Assembly (NCBI GenBank): GCA_017394835.1
Contig: JAFPXD010000007.1
Coordinates: 1 to 64,000 of the forward strand
Reading direction: 5' to 3'
Length of the DNA: 64,000 bases
From: Clostridia bacterium
GTDB taxonomy: Bacteria; Bacillota; Clostridia; Christensenellales; CAG-138
The position numbers and the translations under genes were made by a program. Shown here in pieces: positions 42,135 to 50,204 of this stretch. Under the pieces are notes generated by a model that saw nothing but the letters and a program-made list of their open reading frames with translations, ran no database searches and was not told the DNA's origin. The stretch's first letter is position 1. Each line of letters begins with the position of its first letter.

Positions 42135-42562
42135 GGTTTTACATTGCAACGGGGCTGCAGAATGCCCGAATGGCTTCCGCGCTTGCCGAGGTTTTGAAAA
42201 GGCGCGGGCATGAGCATACCTACGATTGGACCGTGCACGGAGATATCCGAAACGAGGGCGAGCTTCGCATGAGCGAGGTCGCGTTCAACGAGCTGCGCGC
42301 CGTGCGCGATGCGGAGCTCATGGTGGTGCTGCTTCCCGGCGGCACGGGTACGCATACGGAGCTTGGCGTCGCGATAGCGACCCGCAGCAACAAGCGCATA
42401 ATCCTATGGAGCGAACAGGGCGAAGAGTTCAATTATGACGAGCGCGCCTGCACCTTCTATTTCCACCCCTCGATAGAAAGGATAGTCTGCCCCTTCGAGG
42501 AGCTTCTTCGCAGGCTCGATAAGGAGCAGATAGACAGCGAGATCTCGAGGCTTTTCGAGTAA
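42131..42562 (+). CDS. Nucleoside 2-deoxyribosyltransferase-like protein
   Basis: 143 aa with a Rossmann-like layout of the nucleoside 2-deoxyribosyltransferase/YtoQ-like fold. An N-terminal FYIATGLQNARMASALAEVL strand and helix is followed by AFNELRAVRDAELMVVLLPG and GTGTHTELGVAIATRSNKRI, where the Glu in HTELG matches the usual nucleophile. It is coupled to tdk by a 4-nt overlap, which fits a nucleoside salvage role. Some members of this fold are only nucleotide-sugar binders, so activity is inferred. Confidence 0.75.
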   Translation: MRFYIATGLQNARMASALAEVLKRRGHEHTYDWTVHGDIRNEGELRMSEVAFNELRAVRDAELMVVLLPGGTGTHTELGVAIATRSNKRIILWSEQGEEFNYDERACTFYFHPSIERIVCPFEELLRRLDKEQIDSEISRLFE

Positions 42563-42585
42563 ACGCGCCTTTTGAAAGCAATTTG

Positions 42586-42613
42586 AAAACACGGCGGATC
42601 TCCGCCGTGTTTT
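42586..42613. terminator. Terminator after the tdk operon
   Basis: AAAACACGGCGGA pairs with TCCGCCGTGTTTT, a 13-bp stem with T-rich flanks on both strands. It also serves the convergent anti-sigma gene. Confidence 0.85.
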
Positions 42614-42624
42614 GGTTTGGCTTT

Positions 42625-43602
42625 TTACGCCGCGGGCTCGTCCTCGATGCTGTAAGGCGAGCAGCAGAGGGGCAGGGACTTGAGGAGCTGTTCGGCATAT
42701 TCTTCCTCGATGCCCTTGAATTCTATCCTGAGCCAGGTATCCTCGGCGGCGTGCCAGAGCATTGTTATGCTCCCGTCGTTTGAAACGGTGGATCTTGCAA
42801 CGCCCACCTCAAGGCTTTCGTCCCGTTCGTCGGTGACGCGGCAGGAATAGAAGCGGGCGGAAACATTCTTGGTCTGTTCCTTGCTCGCCGCATAGACCAT
42901 GAGCTCGTCGGGGCTTTCCTTAACGGGCATATCCTCGGGCATGGCCGTGGGGATGAGCTGATCCGCGGAATCCGGCGCGTCGGTAAAGGCGGCTATCAGG
43001 GAATAATCCACGTATCCGCCGCGGGTGGGGTACCCGGTGGGAACGCTTATCGTAACCTCCGTGACGATGGGATAGGACTCTTTATCGCTTGGAGAGGGGA
43101 TGATCTCAGTCGCGGGGGCGGCGGGCTCGGGTGTCTCGGGTATTTCCGTCGTGAGGGGAGGCTCGGTCGCGGGAGCTGCGGTCACGGGGACGGCGGTCAC
43201 AAGACTTTCCGTTTTCCCGGGGGCGACGCTCATATCCACGGAAGCGGTCTGCGCCGCGGAGGAGCTCTTTTCGCCGTCGTTCATTGCCGAATGGGGGAGG
43301 CTGCTCTTCGTGCCGCTCTTGATGACCGCGAGCACGGCAAGCCCCATAGCCAGGGCCGCGGCCGCAGTGCCGAGGGAGGCTATCACGCGCTTTGCGGTAA
43401 AGCGGGGCGCCTTTTTATTGGCGGCGGGGAATATGACTATGCCCTCCTCCTTCGCCCTTGCCTTTATCGCGCGGAGCATGCCGGAGTAATCGACTTCGGA
43501 ATCTTCCGCTTCGGCGGTCTCGTGAAGGAGCCTGTCTATACAGGCGGTTTCCTCGGGAGAAAGCTCGGTATTAAGTTCGTATTCAAATTCGTTGTTATTC
43601 AT
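42625..43602 (-). CDS. Membrane anti-sigma factor-like protein
   Basis: 325 aa: a cytosolic acidic N-terminal part (1-72, with LSPEETACIDRLLHE), one membrane helix (about 75-95), a Pro/Thr/Glu linker (about 125-175) and an extracellular domain ending VGVARSTVSNDGSITMLWHAAEDTWLRIEF (DUF4367-like). It starts 8 nt inside the end of the ECF sigma gene, the normal arrangement for an anti-sigma that holds its sigma factor at the membrane. No classical zinc-finger HxxxCxxC motif is seen. The signal it senses is unknown. Confidence 0.82.
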   Translation of the reverse strand: MNNNEFEYELNTELSPEETACIDRLLHETAEAEDSEVDYSGMLRAIKARAKEEGIVIFPAANKKAPRFTAKRVIASLGTAAAALAMGLAVLAVIKSGTKSSLPHSAMNDGEKSSSAAQTASVDMSVAPGKTESLVTAVPVTAAPATEPPLTTEIPETPEPAAPATEIIPSPSDKESYPIVTEVTISVPTGYPTRGGYVDYSLIAAFTDAPDSADQLIPTAMPEDMPVKESPDELMVYAASKEQTKNVSARFYSCRVTDERDESLEVGVARSTVSNDGSITMLWHAAEDTWLRIEFKGIEEEYAEQLLKSLPLCCSPYSIEDEPAA

Positions 43603-44113
43603 AGACGATACCCTTTGCGCGCAGATGCTGCGCCATCAATTTTCTCCCCCGGGACATCCTCGATTTGACCGTCCCCTCCGAAAGCTCCAGCGCTTCGGCG
43701 ATCTCCGAAACGCTCATATCGGAAAAGTAGTACATCGTGAGCGGTTCCCTGTAAATATCATCGACCGAAGCGAGCGCCTCGCGCACGGCGGCGCGTGTGT
43801 CGGAAGCGAGGACGTCCTCTTCCGGAGTCGTTCCGGTATCGGCGACCTCCGCGCCCACGGGCTCGTCGGAAAGCACCTCCTTGCCGCTTCGGCGCTTGTG
43901 ATCCACCGCGGCGTTTACCGCCACACGGTAGAGCCAGCCCTTAAGCTGTGCATCGGGCAGCTTCGCCACCGTATCCATGTTCTTCAATACCGAAATGAAC
44001 ACGTTCTGCGTAACGTCCTCCGCGGCTTCCTTTTCGGAAAGCACGCGGTATGCGGCCCAATAGACAAGGCGGGAATAGTTTTCATATATGCTTTCGAAAT
44101 CGCGTTCGGGCAT
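43595..44113 (-). CDS. ECF RNA polymerase sigma factor
   Basis: 172 aa. The sigma2 domain spans about 5-75 (FESIYENYSRLVYWAAYRVL...AEDVTQNVFISVLKN), with RVAVNAAVDHKRR in region 2.4. Sigma4 (about 108-160, YREPLTMYYFSDMSVSEIAEALELSEGTVKSRMSRGR) binds the -35. Start at 44113; the GGAGG is 12 nt upstream, rather far. A sigma-A promoter lies 126 nt upstream. The divergent promoter of the radical SAM operon is close, but it looks sigma-A-like, so direct control is not shown. Confidence 0.9.
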   Translation of the reverse strand: MPERDFESIYENYSRLVYWAAYRVLSEKEAAEDVTQNVFISVLKNMDTVAKLPDAQLKGWLYRVAVNAAVDHKRRSGKEVLSDEPVGAEVADTGTTPEEDVLASDTRAAVREALASVDDIYREPLTMYYFSDMSVSEIAEALELSEGTVKSRMSRGRKLMAQHLRAKGIVYE

Positions 44114-44238
44114 ATTGCAATCATTCCTCCTGCCGGCAAACCCCCTCGCCGGCTTCATTTATATAACGCACGGGGAAGCCCTTCGGTTCCTTGTTTTTTC
44201 ATATATGATCAAAAACCGATGGATTTCGTCCCCTTATG

Positions 44239-44267
44239 ATTATACATTGGCGGAGGCGAAAAAACAA
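44239..44267 (-). promoter_or_regulatory. Promoter of the ECF sigma operon
   Basis: On the minus strand, TTGTTT (44267-44262), a 17-nt spacer and a perfect TATAAT (44244-44239). The leader to the ATG is about 125 nt. Confidence 0.65.
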
Positions 44268-44309
44268 GGGGATAGCAAGCCGCCCGCCCTCCGCCGAATA
44301 TATTTTTGC

Positions 44310-44338
44310 TTTACAAATCCTCCCGCCCATGGTAAACT
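44310..44338 (+). promoter_or_regulatory. Promoter of the radical SAM operon
   Basis: TTTACA (44310-44315), a 17-nt spacer and TAAACT (44333-44338), 31 nt before the first ATG. It is divergent from the sigma operon. Confidence 0.6.
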
Positions 44339-44369
44339 GAAAAAAACACCCCTAAAAGGAGGAGATACA

Positions 44370-45020
44370 ATGGATAAAAAGAAGAGACGCGCACCCATTG
44401 CGTGCCTGTATGCGGCTCCGGGGTTTTTCCCGCGGGACAAGGAAAAGAAGGGCGGGGATGAGGCCGATATAAAGGAGGTCTATGCCGCTCCCGAATTCTT
44501 TGAAAACGGCGGTGAAGGCGAAGAGCCCGAAGTATCTGAAGATGCCCGCGCGAATGAGGAATATCCCGCGAATTACGAGGAAGCGCCCGAAACGTCCTTC
44601 GTGCCCGATCCCGCCGTTATGATGTGCGTTTACGCCGGCCCCGATTATTTTGCGGGCAAGACGGATATTCACGGCAACCCCCTGCCGGGGAAGGATGGGG
44701 AGGAGGAAAGGCCTCTCGGCGCCGCTGCGCCCGATCTTCCCGAAGAGGGCGGCGAGCTCATGCTCCAGGGCGAGCCTCCCATACCCGATGAAAACCCGTT
44801 CAGTAATATGCCTCTCATGGGGCTCGTGAGGTACGATCCCGATAAGGAGGGCGTGATAGGCGATCTCGGCATGATGAGCATGAACGCCGTGAAGGAAAAA
44901 AAGCCCTTCGTTGAGCGTGAGAACGGCAAGCAGCCCAATTTCTGCCGCGAATGCGGCGGGAAGCTCGGGCCCGATATGAAGTTCTGCCCGAACTGCGGCG
45001 CGAAGGTCGGTAAATGCTGA
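44370..45020 (+). CDS. Repeat protein with YA(A/G)Px(F/Y)F motifs and zinc ribbon; candidate radical SAM substrate
   Basis: 216 aa, not a family I recognise. Three copies of one motif are plain: CLYAAPGFF (12-20), EVYAAPEFF (36-44) and CVYAGPDYF (86-94), with a degenerate YEEAPETSF at 69-77. Acidic, Pro/Gly-rich, probably disordered spacers separate them. The C terminus is a zinc ribbon, FCRECGGKLGPDMKFCPNCGAK (Cys192/195/206/209). There is no signal peptide or membrane helix. AAGGAGG lies 7 nt before the ATG and its stop overlaps the radical SAM gene by 7 nt, so the products are made together. I infer that the repeated aromatic motifs are what the enzyme modifies or binds; they could also be protein-docking motifs. 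Confidence 0.7.
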   Translation: MDKKKRRAPIACLYAAPGFFPRDKEKKGGDEADIKEVYAAPEFFENGGEGEEPEVSEDARANEEYPANYEEAPETSFVPDPAVMMCVYAGPDYFAGKTDIHGNPLPGKDGEEERPLGAAAPDLPEEGGELMLQGEPPIPDENPFSNMPLMGLVRYDPDKEGVIGDLGMMSMNAVKEKKPFVERENGKQPNFCRECGGKLGPDMKFCPNCGAKVGKC

Positions 45021-46060
45021 AGCCCGTCAGATACCGCCTCCGCTCCTGTGTGTGGGAAATAACCCTCGCCTGCTGCTTCAACTGTAAATACTGCGGCTCC
45101 CGCGCGGGCCGCGCGAGGGAAAACGAGCTTACCGCGGAGGAATGCTTCTCTGTTGCCGATCAGCTCGCCGCGCTCGGCTGCCGCCGCGTTTCGATGATAG
45201 GCGGCGAGGTCTTCATGCGCCCCGATTGGGAAAGCATCGTTTCACGCCTCACCTCCCAAGGGGTGCGCACCGCGATAATAACCAACGGGTTCCTTTTCGG
45301 AAGCGAGCATATCGAGGCGCTGAAACGCGCGCGCGTCGAGTCCGTCGCGGTCTCGATCGACGGGCTCCGCGAAACGCATGACGCATACCGCACGCGGGGC
45401 AGCTTCGAAAGGGCCGTGAACACGATAGATACCCTTGCCGCAAACGGCGTGCCCGTATCGGTCATAACCACTCTCAATCACGAAAACCAAGCCGATCTTG
45501 AAGGGCTTTACGCCGTGCTCTGCGAAAAGCCCCTTGCCGCATGGCAGATACAGGCCTGCTCGCCCATGGGCAACGCGCAGGAGGGCGGAGTCGATCACCG
45601 CATAGACCCCGTCCGCGTGATAGACTTTATCGAGCGCAATATGTATTCGGCGCCCTTCCCCATGGGCATTGCGGATAACATAGGCTATTTTACCGAAAAC
45701 GAGGACAAGCTCCGCGGAAGATGCTCCGGCGGAGCGCCCTTCACCGGCTGCCGCGCGGGGCTTTCCGCAATAGGGATCGACAGCGTGGGCAACGTGCGCG
45801 GGTGCGAATCCATGTATGACGAGCGCTTTATAGAGGGGAACCTTCGCGAAAGGAGCCTCGAAAGCATCTGGAACGATGAAAACGCTTTCGCCTACAACCG
45901 CCGCTTCACAAAGGAGCTTTTGACGGGCGCCTGCAAAACCTGCGAATACGGCTCCCGCTGTGCGGGCGGCTGCCGCTCATACGCGTATTTCGTCCACGGC
46001 AAAATGTATGAAGCGCCTTACTGCGCGAAGGAGCTTATAAAGAAATGTCAAACACAATAA
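45014..46060 (+). CDS. Radical SAM/SPASM enzyme
   Basis: 348 aa. The SAM cluster motif C20xxxC24xxC27 (ACCFNCKYC) is followed by MIGGEVFMRPD, the GGEP-like SAM motif. The partial TIM barrel includes VSVITTLNHENQ. A SPASM domain at the C terminus has Cys237, 246, 264, 307, 310, 316, 320, 337 and 345 in the family spacing (GCRAG...GNVRGC; CxxCEYxxxCxGGC), enough for two auxiliary [4Fe-4S] clusters. SPASM enzymes mature peptides (PQQ, mycofactocin, sactipeptides) or sulfatases. No sulfatase is nearby. It overlaps the repeat-protein gene before it and the second radical SAM gene after it. Confidence 0.92.
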   Translation: MLKPVRYRLRSCVWEITLACCFNCKYCGSRAGRARENELTAEECFSVADQLAALGCRRVSMIGGEVFMRPDWESIVSRLTSQGVRTAIITNGFLFGSEHIEALKRARVESVAVSIDGLRETHDAYRTRGSFERAVNTIDTLAANGVPVSVITTLNHENQADLEGLYAVLCEKPLAAWQIQACSPMGNAQEGGVDHRIDPVRVIDFIERNMYSAPFPMGIADNIGYFTENEDKLRGRCSGGAPFTGCRAGLSAIGIDSVGNVRGCESMYDERFIEGNLRERSLESIWNDENAFAYNRRFTKELLTGACKTCEYGSRCAGGCRSYAYFVHGKMYEAPYCAKELIKKCQTQ

Positions 46061-47058
46061 AGACCGAATCGGTCTTGATACAAAACCTGTGCACGCCCTG
46101 CGCGTGCCGCTGCCGCCACTGCCTCCTTTCGTGGGAAGGGAGGCTTTTCGGCGTCCCGTGGGAGCGCGGAGCGAGGTTCGCGGAATACGCCGTTCCGCGC
46201 ATTCGTGAAGCGCGGCCGGAGCTTAATGTTAAGTTCGCCTTCGGCCCCTCCATGGAGCATCCCCGCCTTTTCGAGGCGATACGCTTCCTCCGCGGGATAG
46301 GCAGCCCGCATACGGAATTCCTGCAGTGCGACGGTATGCGCATGCGGGATGAAAGCGAATGCGCCGCCCTTGCGGAGGGTTTGGCGAAGGAGGGCTTGCG
46401 CGCGCTCAATTTCACTTTTTACGGGCTCCCCGAATATCACGACCGTTTTGCGGGGCGCAGGGGCGATCACGCGCTGCTCATGAGGATGCTCCGCGCCGCG
46501 GTGAAGGCCGGCCTCGATACGAGCGTGGGCGTTATGCTCACCGCGGAAAGCGCCCGGGAGGCGGACGCGCTCTGCGCCCTTCTGCGGGAGGCGGGCGCGG
46601 GAAGGACGGCGCTCATAGTGCCCCATGAGGAGGGGCGGGGGAAGCTTTTGGAGCCCATCCGCTTTTCCGAAAGGGAGCTGCCTCTGCTCGCTCCCGAAAC
46701 GCGAGCGCTCCTCAATGAAAGCCTGTTCCGCCCGGAGCGTGAGTGGCTCGCGGCGGGCGCCTATCGGGAGGAGACGCGCCGCTCGATACTCATTTCATTG
46801 ACGGCGGAAAACATAGACGAATACGAAAACGCCGATCCCGCCGCGCTCGTGGCTTCGGTCGAGGCTGCGGATGACGCGTATTACGCCGCATTCCCGCCCT
46901 TTTCGAAGCTCGCGGAGGAATTCGGCGATCCCGAAGGCGGAAGCTATTACCGTGCGCGCGATCTGTTTTATCACTATCGCCGCCTTTATGCGGAAAAGTA
47001 CGGGGTCTCCGTCCCCGATATAATGGACGAGCGGTTCACCGGCAGCAGAAGGTACTGA
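46045..47058 (+). CDS. Second radical SAM protein, no SPASM
   Basis: 337 aa. An N-terminal CTPCACRCRHC holds C19xxxC23xxC26, the SAM cluster motif, in a Cys-rich context with two further Cys (16, 21). The body looks like a radical SAM barrel (ALNFTFYGLPEYHDRF; VGVMLTAESAREADAL), but no auxiliary-cluster cysteines follow. The C terminus (YYRARDLFYHYRRLYAEKYG) is unusual. It starts 16 nt inside the preceding gene with GGAG upstream, so both enzymes are coupled. It may do a second modification or partner the SPASM enzyme. Confidence 0.8.
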   Translation: MSNTIKTESVLIQNLCTPCACRCRHCLLSWEGRLFGVPWERGARFAEYAVPRIREARPELNVKFAFGPSMEHPRLFEAIRFLRGIGSPHTEFLQCDGMRMRDESECAALAEGLAKEGLRALNFTFYGLPEYHDRFAGRRGDHALLMRMLRAAVKAGLDTSVGVMLTAESAREADALCALLREAGAGRTALIVPHEEGRGKLLEPIRFSERELPLLAPETRALLNESLFRPEREWLAAGAYREETRRSILISLTAENIDEYENADPAALVASVEAADDAYYAAFPPFSKLAEEFGDPEGGSYYRARDLFYHYRRLYAEKYGVSVPDIMDERFTGSRRY

Positions 47059-47085
47059 AACCCCATCCCCGAAAGGAGCGATCCA

Positions 47086-48402
47086 ATGAAAAAAAGCAAA
47101 TTCTTCACAGCGCTCATACTGTTCTCTCTCGTGGGGCAGATAGCGTGGGTGGTCGAAAACATGTACTTCAACGTGTTCATCTATAAGATGTTCAACGCAT
47201 CCGCGGCGGATATTTCCCTCATGGTGGAGGCGAGCGCCGTCGCGGCGACCCTCACGACGATATTCATAGGCGCCCTTTCCGACAGGCTCGGCAAACGCAA
47301 AATATTCATGTGCCTGGGCTATATCCTCTGGGGCGTTTCGATACTCGCCTTCGCGTTCATAAGGCTCGACCTCATTTCTCCGTTTGCCGCAAGCGCGGCT
47401 GGCGCGGCCTCGATCGCGATAACGGCGGTCATAATACTCGACTGCGTGATGACCTTCTTCGGCTCCTCCGCAAACGACGCCGCGTATAACGCATGGCTCA
47501 CCGACATGACGGACAGCGGCAGCCGCGGCAGAGCGGAGGGCATAAATTCAATGATGCCCCTCGTTGCGATACTCGTCGTGTTCGGCGGGTTCATGGGGTT
47601 CGACCTCGATAAGGCGGAAAGCTGGACTGCGATATACGTAATAATAGGCGCTGCGGTCATCGTAATAGGCGCGCTCGGCTTCCTGATAGTGGAAGAGCCC
47701 GCCTCGGTCAAACGGGATGAGCTCGGCCTTTTTGCCGTCGCGTTCTACGGCTTCCGCCCATCCGTCATAAGGGAAAGGAAGGAGCTCTATTTTACGCTCG
47801 CGGGGTTCATAATATTCGGCATTTCCATTCAGGTGTTCATGCCGTATCTCATAATCTACTATGAAAAGACGCTCGGCATGAGCGATTACGTGCTCATAAT
47901 GGCGCCCGCGATAATCTGCGCCGCGGCCGTCACGTTCTTCTACGGCAGGGCAATAGACAGGATGGGCCCCGAAAGGGCGCTCCTGCCCCCGCTTGCGATG
48001 CTGGCTGCGGGTTACGTGCTGCTCTTCACGTTCCCCGGCCTCTTCAAAACGGAGGGCTTTGCCATGAAACTGCCCGTGTTCATAGGCAGTCTGCTCATGA
48101 TGAGCGGCTATCTTACGGGAATGGCGGTATTCGGGACGAAGATAAGGAACGAAACGCCCGAGGCCATGGCGGGCAGGTTCCAGGGGCTCCGCATAATCGC
48201 GCAGGTGCTCATCCCCGGCGTGGTCGGCCCCGCGATAGGCGCGGCGGTGCTGAAGAACGCCCCCACCGTGACCAACGGCGACGGCACTACCTCATTTCTG
48301 CCCTCCAACGCGATATTCATGGCGGCGCTCATAGTGCTCGCCGTGCTGGGGGCGGCGTATCTCATCTACCGCATCGCGCGGAAAAAGCATGAAAAAGCAT
48401 AA
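47086..48402 (+). CDS. MFS transporter, SLC45-like
   Basis: 438 aa with about 12 membrane helices. The loop 2-3 motif is GALSDRLGKRKIFMCLGY, the classical MFS G.xxDRxGRR signature, and a central cytosolic loop carries charged residues near 205-220. The overall look is of SLC45/sugar-type major facilitators. It lies 27 nt after the second radical SAM gene with GAAAGGAG before the ATG, and its end overlaps the GH2 gene by 14 nt. It could export a modified product or import a glycoside for the GH2 enzyme. Confidence 0.85.
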   Translation: MKKSKFFTALILFSLVGQIAWVVENMYFNVFIYKMFNASAADISLMVEASAVAATLTTIFIGALSDRLGKRKIFMCLGYILWGVSILAFAFIRLDLISPFAASAAGAASIAITAVIILDCVMTFFGSSANDAAYNAWLTDMTDSGSRGRAEGINSMMPLVAILVVFGGFMGFDLDKAESWTAIYVIIGAAVIVIGALGFLIVEEPASVKRDELGLFAVAFYGFRPSVIRERKELYFTLAGFIIFGISIQVFMPYLIIYYEKTLGMSDYVLIMAPAIICAAAVTFFYGRAIDRMGPERALLPPLAMLAAGYVLLFTFPGLFKTEGFAMKLPVFIGSLLMMSGYLTGMAVFGTKIRNETPEAMAGRFQGLRIIAQVLIPGVVGPAIGAAVLKNAPTVTNGDGTTSFLPSNAIFMAALIVLAVLGAAYLIYRIARKKHEKA

Positions 48403-50203
48403 TTACAACAAGCTCTTTACCGAAGCGGGCGAAAGGCTCCTCGGCGATCCCTCTCGGATCCCGTGGGACGAATACCCGCGCCCGCACTTAAAGCGCAGGG
48501 AATGGCTCAACCTTAACGGTCTCTGGGAATTCCGGACGGAGAGCGGGTCAGGAGGGAGCATCCGCGTGCCCTTCCCCGTCGAAAGCCCCCTTTCGGGCTA
48601 TGACGGGGAGCTTCGCTATGGCGAAAAGCTGACTTACAAAAGAAAGTTCACCCTCCCCGCCCAATGGCTCGAAAACAGGAGGCCCGTGCTGTACATAGGC
48701 GCGGTCAGCCGCAAGAGCGATGTATTCGTGAACGGCCATAAGGTCGGCGCGGGAACGGGCGCCTACTCGACCGTTTACTGCCCGCTTGACGGCTTCGTGA
48801 CCGCAGGCGAAAACGAGCTGGTCGTAGAATGCGTGAACGATCTCGATCCCGCCTTCCCCTACGGCAAGCAAAGGATCAAGCGCGGCGGCATGTGGTACAC
48901 ACCCTGCTCGGGGATTTGGCAAACGGTGTGGATAGAGCCCATACCGAAGGGGCCGTATATCTCGGAGATCGAATGCAAACAAAGCGGGAACGAGCAGCGG
49001 ATAAGGGTTTACGGCGTGCTTGAGGGAGAGGTCGTATGCGGGGGCAGGACCTATCCGCTCACCCCCGTGCGCGAAGGGGGGAGCGGTCGGAGCGAATGCA
49101 CGATCCGCATAGACGAGCCCCGCCTCTGGTCGCCGGAGGAGCCCTATCTTTACGAATTTACCGTAAAGACCGCCAATGACGAAGCCGAAAGCTATTTCGC
49201 CTTCCGAACGGTCGAAACGAAAACGGTTGGCGGCGCGCCCCGCCTCTGCCTCAACGGCAGGCCGTATTTTTTCAACGGGCTTCTGGATCAGGGCTATTAT
49301 TCGGACGGTCTCTGGACTCCCGCGGAGCCCATGGAATACGCGCGCGACATACTGAAAATGAAGTCGCTGGGCTTCAATATGCTGAGGAAGCACATAAAGC
49401 GCGAGCCGGAGCTCTTCTACTATTACTGCGATAAGCTGGGCATGGCGGTGTTTCAGGATATGGTGAACAACGGCAGATACCGCTTCCTCCGCGATACGCT
49501 CCTGCCGACCTTGGGCATAACGCGGCTGAAGGACGCGCGCATGAACCGCGATAAAAGGGCGAGGAGCGTATTCCTCGCCGATATGTGCGGCACGGCGCGG
49601 GAGCTTGACCGTCACCCCTCCGTGGTCTGCTGGACTGTATTCAACGAGGGCTGGGGGCAGTTCAACGCCGACGAAGCCTATGAAAAGCTGAAAGCCGCCG
49701 ATCCCACCCGCCCCATAGACGCGGCGAGCGGCTGGTTCAGGCAAAAGAAGACGGATATGGACAGCCTGCATATCTATTTCAAGCGGCTCCGCATGGGCAA
49801 AAGGAGCGAGCTCCCGCAGGTCGTTTCGGAATTCGGCGGCTACGTCTGGAAGGTCGAAGACCACAGCTTCGATCCCCGAAAGACCTATGGTTACAGGTTG
49901 TTCAAGAACCGGGAGGAATTCGTTCGCGGCGTCCGCAGACTCTATCTTGAAGAACTCCTGCCCCTTGCGGAAAAGGGCCTTTCCGCCGCGGTCTATACGC
50001 AGGTCTCCGACGTGGAGGATGAAACGAACGGCATTTTGACCTTCGACCGCCGCGTGATGAAGCTTGCTCCCTCCGAGATGCTTCCCCTTTCCGAGGCGCT
50101 GAAAAACGCTGCCCAAGGCGAAAGACGGAGCAACAGCGCGTTGCTTGCACAGGAGCCGGGCGGCGGGTATAATGTAAATGAGCAAAGAAAAGGAGAGGAA
50201 TAA
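48389..50203 (+). CDS. Glycoside hydrolase family 2 protein
   Basis: 604 aa, the three-domain size of beta-glucuronidase-like GH2 enzymes. The sugar-binding jelly roll begins LKRREWLNLNGLWEF and has KRKFTLPAQW; an Ig-like domain spans about 190-275. The TIM barrel carries the acid/base Glu420 in CWTVFNEGWGQF and the nucleophile Glu481 in VVSEFGGYVW. It removes a terminal beta-linked sugar; the sugar is not clear. No signal peptide, so it acts in the cytosol on imported material, which fits the coupled MFS gene upstream. Confidence 0.9.
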   Translation: MKKHNYNKLFTEAGERLLGDPSRIPWDEYPRPHLKRREWLNLNGLWEFRTESGSGGSIRVPFPVESPLSGYDGELRYGEKLTYKRKFTLPAQWLENRRPVLYIGAVSRKSDVFVNGHKVGAGTGAYSTVYCPLDGFVTAGENELVVECVNDLDPAFPYGKQRIKRGGMWYTPCSGIWQTVWIEPIPKGPYISEIECKQSGNEQRIRVYGVLEGEVVCGGRTYPLTPVREGGSGRSECTIRIDEPRLWSPEEPYLYEFTVKTANDEAESYFAFRTVETKTVGGAPRLCLNGRPYFFNGLLDQGYYSDGLWTPAEPMEYARDILKMKSLGFNMLRKHIKREPELFYYYCDKLGMAVFQDMVNNGRYRFLRDTLLPTLGITRLKDARMNRDKRARSVFLADMCGTARELDRHPSVVCWTVFNEGWGQFNADEAYEKLKAADPTRPIDAASGWFRQKKTDMDSLHIYFKRLRMGKRSELPQVVSEFGGYVWKVEDHSFDPRKTYGYRLFKNREEFVRGVRRLYLEELLPLAEKGLSAAVYTQVSDVEDETNGILTFDRRVMKLAPSEMLPLSEALKNAAQGERRSNSALLAQEPGGGYNVNEQRKGEE

Positions 50204-50204
50204 T

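Noticed and set aside
45014..46060. Anaerobic sulfatase-maturing enzyme
   Set aside because: The SPASM layout would allow it, but no sulfatase gene is in the window and the enzyme is coupled to a repeat protein instead.
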